DNA of 5,910 nt from the NCBI GenBank assembly GCA_002378845.1, contig DFRY01000008.1, positions 505 through 6,414 of the forward strand, given 5' to 3'. The translations under genes and the position numbers were made by a program. Source of the stretch: Ruminococcaceae bacterium UBA3451. GTDB lineage: Bacteria; Bacillota; Clostridia; Oscillospirales; Acutalibacteraceae. Every line of letters starts with the position of its first letter. Position 1 is the stretch's first letter. Shown piece by piece: positions 1 through 5,503 of the stretch. Under the pieces are notes generated by a model. The model saw only the letters and a program-made list of their open reading frames with translations. It had not been told where the DNA came from and did no database searches.

Positions 1-1
1 T

Positions 2-451
2 CGCGGATATTTTTCCACCGATACCGCAATGGGAAGTCTTGACGCCAATGTTCCCCAGGGAGTTTACGGCACGTTAAAATCCGTTCCGAAAGGCAAAGCA
101 CTGGAAGTCGGAATGAAACAGGAAGTAAAATCCGGCGCCGCGCAGATTTTAGCAACCATTAATGACAAAGGACCGCAGTATTACGACATTGAAATTGAAA
201 AAATTGATTACCGTGAAAACGTAGAAAGCAAAAATATGGTACTGCATATCACAGACCCCAGGCTTCTGGATGCAACGGGAGGAATCGTTCAGGGAATGAG
301 CGGTTGTCCTATCATTCAGAATGGAAAACTCATTGGTGCGGTTACTCATGTTTTTGTGAACGATCCAACCAGAGGTTACGGCATTTTCGCTGAAAATATG
401 CTTGCCGTTTCTGAAAATATTCAAGCAAAAGAAAATAAAATCGCGTCTTAA
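2..451 (+). CDS. spoIVB: SpoIVB sporulation serine peptidase (S55 family), C-terminal part, 5'-truncated by the window
   Basis: The reading frame is open from the left edge (base 2), so the first ATG at 29 is internal and not a start; 149 residues are visible. In Bacillus, SpoIVB is made in the forespore, secreted into the intermembrane space, and cleaves SpoIVFA to trigger pro-sigma-K processing by SpoIVFB. Visible support: the S55-domain stretch VPQGVYGTL, the catalytic-serine motif GGIVQGMSGCPI (serine codon at 299-301), and the family-typical tail KLIGAVTHVFVNDPTRGYGIF. The catalytic His and the PDZ domain would lie upstream of the window. The residue two after the catalytic Ser is Cys, where the Bacillus protein has Ser (recalled). 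spo0A follows 116 bp downstream, the classic gene order. Identity is very likely. It ends in TAA at 449-451. Confidence 0.95.
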   Translation, partial: RGYFSTDTAMGSLDANVPQGVYGTLKSVPKGKALEVGMKQEVKSGAAQILATINDKGPQYYDIEIEKIDYRENVESKNMVLHITDPRLLDATGGIVQGMSGCPIIQNGKLIGAVTHVFVNDPTRGYGIFAENMLAVSENIQAKENKIAS

Positions 452-462
452 TTGTAATTTGT

Positions 463-495
463 AGATATTTTTCCCCTATATATCAAAAAATATCT
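463..495 (+). repeat. AT-rich inverted repeat between spoIVB and spo0A
   Basis: The arm AGATATTTTT (463-472) is exactly complementary to AAAAATATCT (486-495), leaving a 13-nt loop, and TTT begins within the next two bases. It could be a weak hairpin at the 3' end of the spoIVB mRNA, but the stem is nearly all A-T and the T run after it is short. Termination function is doubtful. Confidence 0.45.
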
Positions 496-505
496 TTACA
501 AGGTA

Positions 506-534
506 TTGCCAAGTTTACCAATATATGGTAATAT
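506..534 (+). promoter_or_regulatory. Putative sigma-A promoter of spo0A
   Basis: TTGCCA at 506-511 (5 of 6 to TTGACA) is 17 bp from TAATAT at 529-534 (4 of 6 to TATAAT). This places a start site near 541 and gives a short leader before the ATG at 568. In Bacillus spo0A has both a vegetative sigma-A and a sporulation sigma-H promoter. An AAGGTAT element at 500-506 faintly recalls a sigma-H -35, but no convincing -10 follows, so sigma-H control is not claimed. Confidence 0.5.
515..531 (+). repeat. Inverted repeat TTACCA-N5-TGGTAA in the spo0A promoter spacer
   Basis: TTACCA (515-520) and TGGTAA (526-531) are perfect complements around ATATA. The element sits between the putative -35 and -10 of spo0A and runs into the -10, a typical place for a dimeric repressor operator. 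The symmetry is seen directly; the operator role is inference. Confidence 0.4.
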
Positions 535-546
535 AACGTTATATTA
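529..546 (+). repeat. Perfect 18-bp palindrome overlapping the spo0A -10
   Basis: TAATATAACGTTATATTA is a perfect palindrome centred between 537 and 538. It begins at the first base of the putative -10 and spans the predicted transcription start. It is a candidate operator for a dimeric regulator. It is not a recognisable 0A box (TGTCGAA). Low sequence complexity raises the chance of random symmetry, but 9 bp per arm with no loop is uncommon. Confidence 0.45.
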
Positions 547-567
547 AATCAATTAGGGGGACTAAAT

Positions 568-1353
568 ATGGAAAAGCGTATAAAATTACTGATTGCCAAT
601 GATAGTGTCGATTTTAACCATGATTATGGTCGTTTTTTTGAAGAATCCGGTATGGAGACCATTTATACACAGAAAGACGGAATGAAACTGCTTGAAAAAA
701 TAGAGTCGATTCGTCCCGATGTTGTAATAGCAGATCTGTTTATGCCGCGTTTGGACGGAATTGGTGTTATGAAAGCGACTCAGACGAAATTATCCGGAAT
801 CAAACCGCTTTTTGTCATTATTTCTAATTTTACCAGCCCAACGCTGGAACGTGAAGTAATGATGTCCGGAGCATCCTATTTTGCAATCAGTCCGTTTAAT
901 GCTGCTGACTTATCCGACCGAATCCTTCAGTTGTGCTCCGTTTCCGGGCTGCTGCCCAAAGCACAGGCGAAAACACAGAATTCCGGTGCCGCTGAGCCTT
1001 CGCTCGAAATTCAGGTTACCGAAATTCTTCATCAGATTGGTGTCCCGGCACACATCAAAGGCTATCATTATTTACGCGATTCCATTATTATGGCAATCGA
1101 AACCCCCGACATCATCAATGCAGTGACCAAACGGCTTTATCCCAGTGTAGCAAAACGATACGAAACAACCGCATCCCGTGTTGAGCGTGCAATCCGCCAT
1201 GCCATTGAAGTGGCTTGGGACCGCGGTGACGTTGATATTCTAAACTCCTATTTCGGCTACACCATTCATAACACGCGCGGCAAGCCGACAAACAGCGAAT
1301 TTATCGCAATGATCAGCGACCGCCTGCGCCTGCATATGAAGAGCGCAAGTTAA
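568..1353 (+). CDS. spo0A: Spo0A, sporulation response regulator / transcription factor
   Basis: A 261-residue protein, close to the 267 of Bacillus Spo0A. Phosphorylated Spo0A dimerises and binds 0A boxes to switch on early sporulation genes. A receiver domain spans about residues 4-123, then a short Ala/Gln/Ser linker, then the Spo0A_C DNA-binding domain (about 145-261). The latter carries the hallmark blocks GVPAHIKGY (158-166), the recognition-helix segment TTASRVERAIRHAIEVAW (200-217), FGYT (229-232) and GKPTNSEFIAM (238-248). The start is fixed by a strong Shine-Dalgarno AGGGGGA (555-561) 6 nt before ATG. The phosphoacceptor Asp56 is present in ADLFMPRLDG, and Ser86 occupies the conserved Ser/Thr site. 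However, the acidic pair reads Asn11-Asp12 and the near-universal receiver Lys is Ser108 (FAISPF, where Bacillus has FILKPF), so phosphorylation chemistry may be altered. Expression is probably monocistronic: it has its own promoter and a terminator follows. Confidence 0.97.
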   Translation: MEKRIKLLIANDSVDFNHDYGRFFEESGMETIYTQKDGMKLLEKIESIRPDVVIADLFMPRLDGIGVMKATQTKLSGIKPLFVIISNFTSPTLEREVMMSGASYFAISPFNAADLSDRILQLCSVSGLLPKAQAKTQNSGAAEPSLEIQVTEILHQIGVPAHIKGYHYLRDSIIMAIETPDIINAVTKRLYPSVAKRYETTASRVERAIRHAIEVAWDRGDVDILNSYFGYTIHNTRGKPTNSEFIAMISDRLRLHMKSAS

Positions 1354-1372
1354 AGCTTTATCAGTCTATAAG

Positions 1373-1427
1373 CCCCTTTACTTTATTGAATGGAAACTTC
1401 CGTCTTTAAGGTAAAGGGGTGTTTTTA
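1373..1427 (+). terminator. Intrinsic terminator of spo0A
   Basis: CCCCTTTAC (1373-1381) pairs perfectly with GTAAAGGGG (1411-1419). The stem can extend inward through a G-U and three A-T pairs. TGTTTTTA follows immediately, giving the plus-strand U tract. It begins 20 nt after the spo0A stop. Confidence 0.88.
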
Positions 1428-1585
1428 TGTTTATTATATCATGTTTTGTAAATATTTCAATTATTTTCCAATTTGCTATTCTACTGACAGCGCATGCATT
1501 GCCTTCGCATAGTTTTCGATTTACAGGTTGCTTACCGTGAGTGAGGGCAGGGGATGAGAAGTATTGTAACGTGTGGAAGAATGCT

Positions 1586-1610
1586 CCAGGCGGCTTAAGC
1601 CGCGGCTGGA
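1586..1610. repeat. GC-rich palindrome in the spo0A / mutS2-like convergent spacer
   Basis: GCGGCTTAAGCCGC (1590-1603) is a perfect 14-bp palindrome, flanked by CCAG (1586-1589) and CTGG (1606-1609), which pair if GG at 1604-1605 bulges out. No T tract follows directly on either strand. It may be a secondary stop or an mRNA 3'-end structure for the minus-strand gene. Otherwise nothing gene-like was recognised between the two terminators (1428-1639). Confidence 0.4.
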
Positions 1611-1630
1611 AAACAGAGCTTTTGTCTACA

Positions 1631-1658
1631 TAGAAAGAACCCCCGGTAAAGCCGGGGG
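1631..1658 (-). terminator. Intrinsic terminator of the MutS2-like gene
   Basis: CCCCCGG (1640-1646) and CCGGGGG (1652-1658) form a 7-bp all-GC stem with a 5-nt loop. Read on the minus strand, the stem is followed by TTCTTTCTA, an interrupted U tract. It lies just past the minus-strand stop codon at 1669, so it is assigned to that gene. Confidence 0.8.
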
Positions 1659-1668
1659 CCACTGTTCC

Positions 1669-3627
1669 TTATTTTTTATAATTTATTTCCGCTTGACCTT
1701 CTTCACATTGAACCAGCAGATTGGGGTCATGGCGTTTTTCCATTGAGTGCCTTGCTTTCCGGTTGGCTACCGTGTCGAACAGAATAGAAAAATCGTAATC
1801 CGGCGGGTAAAGTTCGCTTGCCGGTGTTTTTCGCTGCAGTCTTTTATGATTAATCCAGTTCTTTTTCCCTTTAATCTGAACGCCGATTTCTCCACGGTCG
1901 TTTACCGCATGAAATACGATGCCAATTTCCTTTGCCGGGTAAACCATAACGCTGTCTCCCAATTGAAATTGAGCGGCGTGCGTGGAAACTGTTCGTTCGG
2001 GTTTGGATTTTTGAATATTCGGTTTGGGTGGGGCAAAAGCAGATTCTTTATTTCCGCCGATGGCAGACAGATCAAAATTTAGGGCAGGGCGGGCTGTGTC
2101 TTTCTGCCGGTACGCTTCCCGGTAAGCCCGTTCCAATAGCTGCTGCGGCAGCCCCAAACGCTGAGCAATGTAAAGCGCGCAGCTTTCTCCGGCCTTGCCC
2201 AGTTCCAGTCGATAGGTGGGCTGAAGCGTATTACGGTCAAAGGCCATTCTGGCGTTGATCATTCCGGGTGTGGCTTCGGCATATGCTTTGACTTCGGGGT
2301 AATGGGTTGTGGCCACAAAAAGGCAGCCCCGGCGGTGCAGTTCATCCAGAATTGCAATGGCGATTCCCATTCCCTCCGCGGGGTCGGTACCGGAGCCCAG
2401 CTCATCCAGCAGAACGAAGCTTTCCCGGTTTGCCTGCTCCAAAATACCAATCATGTTCGTCATATGCGCAGAAAAGGTAGAAAGGTTTTCCGAAATGCTT
2501 TGCCCGTCGCCCAAATCGCACAGATAAGAACTGAACATACAAAGAATGCTGTCGGGTTCCGCCGGAACGTGCAGCCCGCACTGTGCCATCATAGAAAGCA
2601 GCCCCACCGTTTTCAGAGCGACGGTTTTCCCGCCCGTGTTCGGCCCGGTAATTACCACTCCGGCGCAGTTTTCGTCCGCTTCGTAATCAAGCGGAACGCA
2701 AAGCGTTCGGTCAATCAGCGGGTGCCGCCCTTTTCGAATCGATATTTTCCGTTCCGTGGTGATGGTGACCGGATGTGCGTCCATTTGCGCACTCAATTTT
2801 GCCTTTGCAAATACCAAATCTAGCGTTACCAGCGCTTCCATATTAAGTTTCATTTCTGTACCGCAATCGTCTACCAGTGCGGTTAAGGTGTAAAGAATCT
2901 TCCGCACTTCGTTTTCCTCTTCTATTTCAAGCGAAGCCAGTTCTTCCTGTAATTTTGTGACAGAGGACGGTTCCATAAAGTACGTTCCTCCGGTTCCCGA
3001 AATTCCCAATATGTTGCCCGAAAACTGATTTTTGAATTCCTTTTTTACAGGCAAAGCATACCGTCCGTTCCGTGCCACAATCATGTCGTCGGAAAAACAT
3101 CTCTTTTTGCTTCGCAGAATATCGTTAAGCTTGGACTGCACCTGTGCTTTCACGGTTTCCGCTTTTCGACGAATGTCACGCAATACGGAACTGGCGTCAC
3201 TGTCAACTTGCTCATTTCGAATACAGCGTTCAATTTCGCCTCTTAATACTGACAGGTCGCATAGGCTGTTTCCGTAAAATGCGATGGTGTTGTCAAAGCT
3301 TTCCGCTTTTTTCAGGTAGCTTTTCATTCGTTCACAGGATACGGCGAAGCGGCTGACCAGTAGAAGCTGTTCCGGCACCAGCATGGCCCCGGCCTGACAA
3401 AGAGCAAGAATCTCGCCGATTTTCGTCATGGCGGTTAACGGTGGCGTTCCGCAGGTATCCAAAATTCTTCTTGCGGCGGTGGTTTCGTTTAACTTTTGTT
3501 TGCATTCCCCTTCATTTTGATACGGAATCAGTGTACGAAGCTGCTGCCGTGCCTGTTCAGAGAACGCGTTTTCACAAAGCATTTCTTTAATGCGGTTAAA
3601 TTCCAAAATGGTTTCCGGTGAATTCAT
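1669..3627 (-). CDS. MutS2-type MutS-family DNA-binding ATPase lacking the Smr domain
   Basis: A 652-residue protein if started at the ATG at 3625-3627, which has GGAG 8 nt upstream. A longer start at 3684 would add 19 residues, but it lacks a ribosome site and the family's N-terminus (ILEFNRIKEML) begins right after the chosen Met. Order: N-terminal coiled/clamp region (about 1-320); the GISGTGGTYFMEP segment (208-220) typical of MutS2; Walker A GPNTGGKT (328-335); signature loop STFSAHM (383-389); Walker B with D-loop FVLLDELGSGTDPAEG (404-419); switch His in ATTH (442). A KOW/SH3-like segment (about 554-598) and a charged tail with ELYPPDYD and RKARHSMEKRH follow. Bacillus MutS2 is about 785 residues and ends in an Smr nuclease domain; none is present here, so this looks like a shorter paralogue. 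MutS2 proteins act on recombination intermediates and collided ribosomes; which role applies here is unknown. Transcribed convergently to spo0A. Confidence 0.9.
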   Translation of the reverse strand: MNSPETILEFNRIKEMLCENAFSEQARQQLRTLIPYQNEGECKQKLNETTAARRILDTCGTPPLTAMTKIGEILALCQAGAMLVPEQLLLVSRFAVSCERMKSYLKKAESFDNTIAFYGNSLCDLSVLRGEIERCIRNEQVDSDASSVLRDIRRKAETVKAQVQSKLNDILRSKKRCFSDDMIVARNGRYALPVKKEFKNQFSGNILGISGTGGTYFMEPSSVTKLQEELASLEIEEENEVRKILYTLTALVDDCGTEMKLNMEALVTLDLVFAKAKLSAQMDAHPVTITTERKISIRKGRHPLIDRTLCVPLDYEADENCAGVVITGPNTGGKTVALKTVGLLSMMAQCGLHVPAEPDSILCMFSSYLCDLGDGQSISENLSTFSAHMTNMIGILEQANRESFVLLDELGSGTDPAEGMGIAIAILDELHRRGCLFVATTHYPEVKAYAEATPGMINARMAFDRNTLQPTYRLELGKAGESCALYIAQRLGLPQQLLERAYREAYRQKDTARPALNFDLSAIGGNKESAFAPPKPNIQKSKPERTVSTHAAQFQLGDSVMVYPAKEIGIVFHAVNDRGEIGVQIKGKKNWINHKRLQRKTPASELYPPDYDFSILFDTVANRKARHSMEKRHDPNLLVQCEEGQAEINYKK

Positions 3628-3643
3628 TTTATCAACTCCAGTT

Positions 3644-3702
3644 ATTTCAGTAAGAAAGAAACCCGCAGATTCATCTGCCGACATTTCAGTACAGAAAGAA
3701 AA
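3644..3702 (-). repeat. Direct repeats flanking a small hairpin in the MutS2-like leader
   Basis: ATTTCAGTAAGAAAGAAA (3644-3661) recurs as ATTTCAGTACAGAAAGAAA (3683-3701), identical except for one inserted base, 39 bp apart. Between them, GCAGAT (3665-3670) and ATCTGC (3673-3678) form a short hairpin. On the minus strand the hairpin is followed by TTTCTTTCTT, like a weak terminator or attenuator upstream of the start codon. It would lie in the 5' untranslated region of the gene starting at 3627. Confidence 0.45.
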
Positions 3703-3716
3703 TCATACTAAAAGGA

Positions 3717-3745
3717 AGTATAATTTCTAATTCTGTTCGGAAAAT
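3717..3745 (-). promoter_or_regulatory. Possible promoter of the MutS2-like gene
   Basis: The minus strand reads TATACT at 3717-3722 (5 of 6 to the -10 consensus). At 17-bp spacing the -35 is only ATTTTC (3740-3745), a poor match. It is upstream of the ribosome site by about 70 bp. This is weak and rests on the -10 alone. Confidence 0.3.
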
Positions 3746-3782
3746 GGCAGAATGCTCCTGCGGGTAGAATTCACCCAGAGAA

Positions 3783-3813
3783 AAAGCGCGGCAGGCCGTA
3801 AACCCGCTGCGCT
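3783..3813 (-). terminator. Second (distal) intrinsic terminator after the candidate minus-strand RNA
   Basis: On the minus strand, AAGCGC-A-GCGGG pairs with CCTGC-C-GCGCTT around a 7-nt loop (one A/C mismatch, one G-U), and the T run continues past the stem as TTTCTC. It sits directly downstream, in minus-strand sense, of the hairpin at 3822-3845, making a tandem terminator that should isolate the MutS2-like gene from transcription coming from 4061-4089. Confidence 0.65.
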
Positions 3814-3816
3814 TCC

Positions 3817-4054
3817 TAAAAGCCGCAAAAAATCGCTTTTGCGGCAATCTATAACTGGATGGTTATATTACGGTTGTTGACCGTTCGGAAGCAGTCTGTA
3901 AGGGCAGATGTTCAGCAGTGAAAAAGCACCGCTGAAAAGGCAGAACAAAACAAGCAGTCAAGCTGCATTTGTACATGCCTTACCAACTTATTCAGTTGTT
4001 TTTCACCTTTACAGACAAAACCGACACAAAAACCAACCTTTCATTTTTATATTT
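3817..4054 (-). ncRNA. Candidate structured small RNA (about 240 nt), family not recognised
   Basis: No credible protein gene lies here, but the region is bounded on the minus strand by a near-consensus promoter (4061-4089) and tandem terminators (3822-3845, 3783-3813). It folds into a long interrupted closing stem, in plus coordinates: 3872-3876 with 4034-4038, 3877-3879 with 4027-4029, 3885-3888 with 4021-4024, and 3894-3901 with 4009-4016, all nested in order. Inside are a 10-bp hairpin (3911-3920 with 3927-3936, loop 3921-3926), a 5-bp hairpin (3984-3988 with 3994-3998) and a 4-bp hairpin (3965-3968 with 3975-3978). Size and the rod-like closing stem loosely recall 6S RNA, but I recognise no 6S, SRP, tmRNA or RNase P signature. 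It could instead be a regulatory leader of the MutS2-like gene. The 5' and 3' ends are estimates. Confidence 0.5.
3818..3845 (-). terminator. First intrinsic terminator of the candidate minus-strand RNA
   Basis: GCCGCAAAA (3822-3830) pairs with TTTTGCGGC (3837-3845), a perfect 9-bp stem with a 6-nt loop. On the minus strand TTTTA follows. No T run follows on the plus strand, which assigns the direction. Confidence 0.65.
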
Positions 4055-4060
4055 AATTTT

Positions 4061-4089
4061 ACTATAGCATGGACTTTTGCTTCTGTCAA
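4061..4089 (-). promoter_or_regulatory. Near-consensus sigma-A promoter, minus strand
   Basis: The minus strand reads TTGACA (4084-4089), exactly 17 bp, then TATAGT (4061-4066): a perfect -35 and 5 of 6 at the -10. The expected start is near 4054, transcribing away from the YibE/F gene and into the structured region. The first plausible minus-strand start codon with a protein gene is over 400 bp downstream, beyond two terminators, so its main product is probably an RNA. Confidence 0.75.
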
Positions 4090-4195
4090 TTCTCTTTATC
4101 ACGCAGTCTATATTCTATTTGCAGAATAGGGCCCTGTGCTTTGTCCAATTTTGATTACATATTTGTAACTTTCCCGTCATAGTAATGTACGGAAA

Positions 4196-4202
4196 AGGTG
4201 AT
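4196..4202 (+). promoter_or_regulatory. Ribosome binding site that decides the YibE/F start
   Basis: AGGTGAT is complementary to the conserved AUCACCU near the 3' end of bacterial 16S rRNA and lies 6 nt before the ATG at 4209. The upstream in-frame ATG at 4185 has no such site, so 4209 is preferred. Confidence 0.75.
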
Positions 4203-4208
4203 GATTGT

Positions 4209-5417
4209 ATGCAAAAACAAAGGAAATCGATTCCGGTAATCGTAATAATTCTTTCTTTACTGTTTCTGTTTTGCGGCAATAAAATTGCGGCAGCACATTC
4301 CACCAGCATCGTAGTACAGGGTCGGGATTCCGAAATGAACGACCAGGTGTTTGCACAGGTGCTGAAAGTGAACAGTATTACTCCGGACCCCAGCGATGAA
4401 ACGAGAAGTATTGTAAAGTTTACCGCGAAAATTAAAAACAGTCAGGCAAGCGGACAAGTCGTTTCGGCGACTCAGTTTTCGTATAAGTCAAACGCAACTA
4501 TGCCGCCTGCCGTAAGCGTAAATGACAAAGTGGTATTAGGCAGGCTGTCTTCTGACAGCGGCACAGAATGGGCTTTTGAAAACTATGAGCGGATTGATCA
4601 AATCGTGATTTTATCAATTGTCTTAATGCTTTTTATTCTGCTGTTCGGCGGCCGCAAAGGCGTAAACACCATATTGGCCTTGGTATTTACCTGTATTTCA
4701 ATTTTTTATGTTTTTATCCCGCTTATTATGTCGGGGTTTAATATCTATCTTTGCACGGTAATTATATGCATCTATGTAATAAGCGTTACATTTTCTTTGA
4801 CCGGCGGCATGAATCAAAAAAGCCTTGCGGCTGCGTTGGGATGCATCAGCGGAGTTGTAGTTTCCGGGGGTGTGTACGAACTAATGGAGCATACCATGAA
4901 ACTGACCGGTTACTACAATGACCAGTCATCCCGGCTGGTCGATATGTTCTCAAATCACCCGATTAACCTGCGCGCTATTGTTTTCGCTATGGTGACCATC
5001 GGTGCGTTGGGTGCCACTATGGACATCGCCATGTCTATCTCTTCGTCATTGGAAGAAATTAAATCCGGGAAAAGTAAGGTGTCCCGTTCTGCGTTAATCA
5101 AGTCGGGGCTGAACATTGGAAAGGATATTATGGGCACCATGATGAACACACTGATTCTGGCATACATTGGCAGCAGCCTGGTTATGGTAATCATTTATAA
5201 CGCGTCGGGGTACCCGCTTTCACAGCTTTTAAATCAGGAGGAAATCATTATCGAATTTTTGCAGTCATTGGCTGGAAGTCTTGGCATGCTGTTGACAATT
5301 CCGCTTACCACATTTATTTCCGCACTAATACTGCAAAGCCCGGAAAAGCCGGCCAGTCCTGCGAATCTTAACCGGAACCGCCTGGAAACCGGGAACCCGA
5401 TCAGACAAGTCCGATGA
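4209..5417 (+). CDS. YibE/F-family multi-pass membrane protein
   Basis: A 402-residue protein when started at 4209. It opens with a basic, hydrophobic signal-like segment (QRKS then about residues 8-22, followed by AAAHS, a plausible cleavage site). An extracytoplasmic domain of about 100 residues (30-130) follows. Then come about seven membrane segments, roughly at 131-147, 152-174, 177-197, 205-223, 255-277, 311-330 and 351-376. The block IGALGATMDIAMSISSSLEEI (264-284) is the characteristic YibE/F signature. The tail (377-402) is Pro/Asn/Arg-rich and probably cytoplasmic. The biochemical role of this family is not established, so no substrate is proposed. No clear promoter was found upstream and no clear terminator after the stop. 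The neighbouring genes give no firm functional clue. Family assignment is from recognised motifs and topology. Confidence 0.87.
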   Translation: MQKQRKSIPVIVIILSLLFLFCGNKIAAAHSTSIVVQGRDSEMNDQVFAQVLKVNSITPDPSDETRSIVKFTAKIKNSQASGQVVSATQFSYKSNATMPPAVSVNDKVVLGRLSSDSGTEWAFENYERIDQIVILSIVLMLFILLFGGRKGVNTILALVFTCISIFYVFIPLIMSGFNIYLCTVIICIYVISVTFSLTGGMNQKSLAAALGCISGVVVSGGVYELMEHTMKLTGYYNDQSSRLVDMFSNHPINLRAIVFAMVTIGALGATMDIAMSISSSLEEIKSGKSKVSRSALIKSGLNIGKDIMGTMMNTLILAYIGSSLVMVIIYNASGYPLSQLLNQEEIIIEFLQSLAGSLGMLLTIPLTTFISALILQSPEKPASPANLNRNRLETGNPIRQVR

Positions 5418-5427
5418 AATTTAAAGG

Positions 5428-5456
5428 TTGCGGCAATTCAGAATTCGGAATATAAT
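5428..5456 (+). promoter_or_regulatory. Putative sigma-A promoter of the methyltransferase gene
   Basis: A perfect TATAAT (5451-5456) lies 17 bp after TTGCGG (5428-5433; the TTG is conserved). The start would fall near 5463, about 40 nt before the ATG. The leader is far too short for a SAM (S-box) riboswitch, so methionine control by that route is not supported. Confidence 0.5.
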
Positions 5457-5503
5457 TAATGCTGTAAAATGAATCATCACACTGAATAAAAGTAAAGGTA
5501 CTA

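Noticed and set aside
606..612. TGTCGAT, a 6-of-7 match to the 0A box, early in spo0A
   Set aside because: It is inside the coding region and a 7-mer with one mismatch is expected many times by chance. An exact TGTCGAA at 1773-1779 lies inside the MutS2-like gene and is equally uninformative.
1378..1662. A 94-codon open frame on the minus strand between the two convergent genes
   Set aside because: It overlaps both intrinsic terminators and the GC palindrome, its sequence resembles no known protein, and no ribosome site was found. It is most likely chance.
3625..3684. A longer MutS2-like protein starting at 3684
   Set aside because: There is no Shine-Dalgarno before it, its extra 19 residues cross the repeat-hairpin element, and the family N-terminus begins right after the downstream Met.
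3760..3785. Possible T-box-like GGGTG element on the minus strand (GGGT-GAATTCT-ACCC)
   Set aside because: It does not match the T-box core (GGGTGGNACCGCG) and lies after the terminators instead of before one. It is a simple 4-bp hairpin.
3908..4129. A 73-codon open frame on the plus strand in the candidate RNA region
   Set aside because: It spans the structured RNA and the opposite-strand promoter, has no ribosome site, and its composition is not protein-like.
5418..5503. Possible SAM riboswitch ahead of the methyltransferase
   Set aside because: The spacer is only 86 bp and lacks S-box helices or a terminator.
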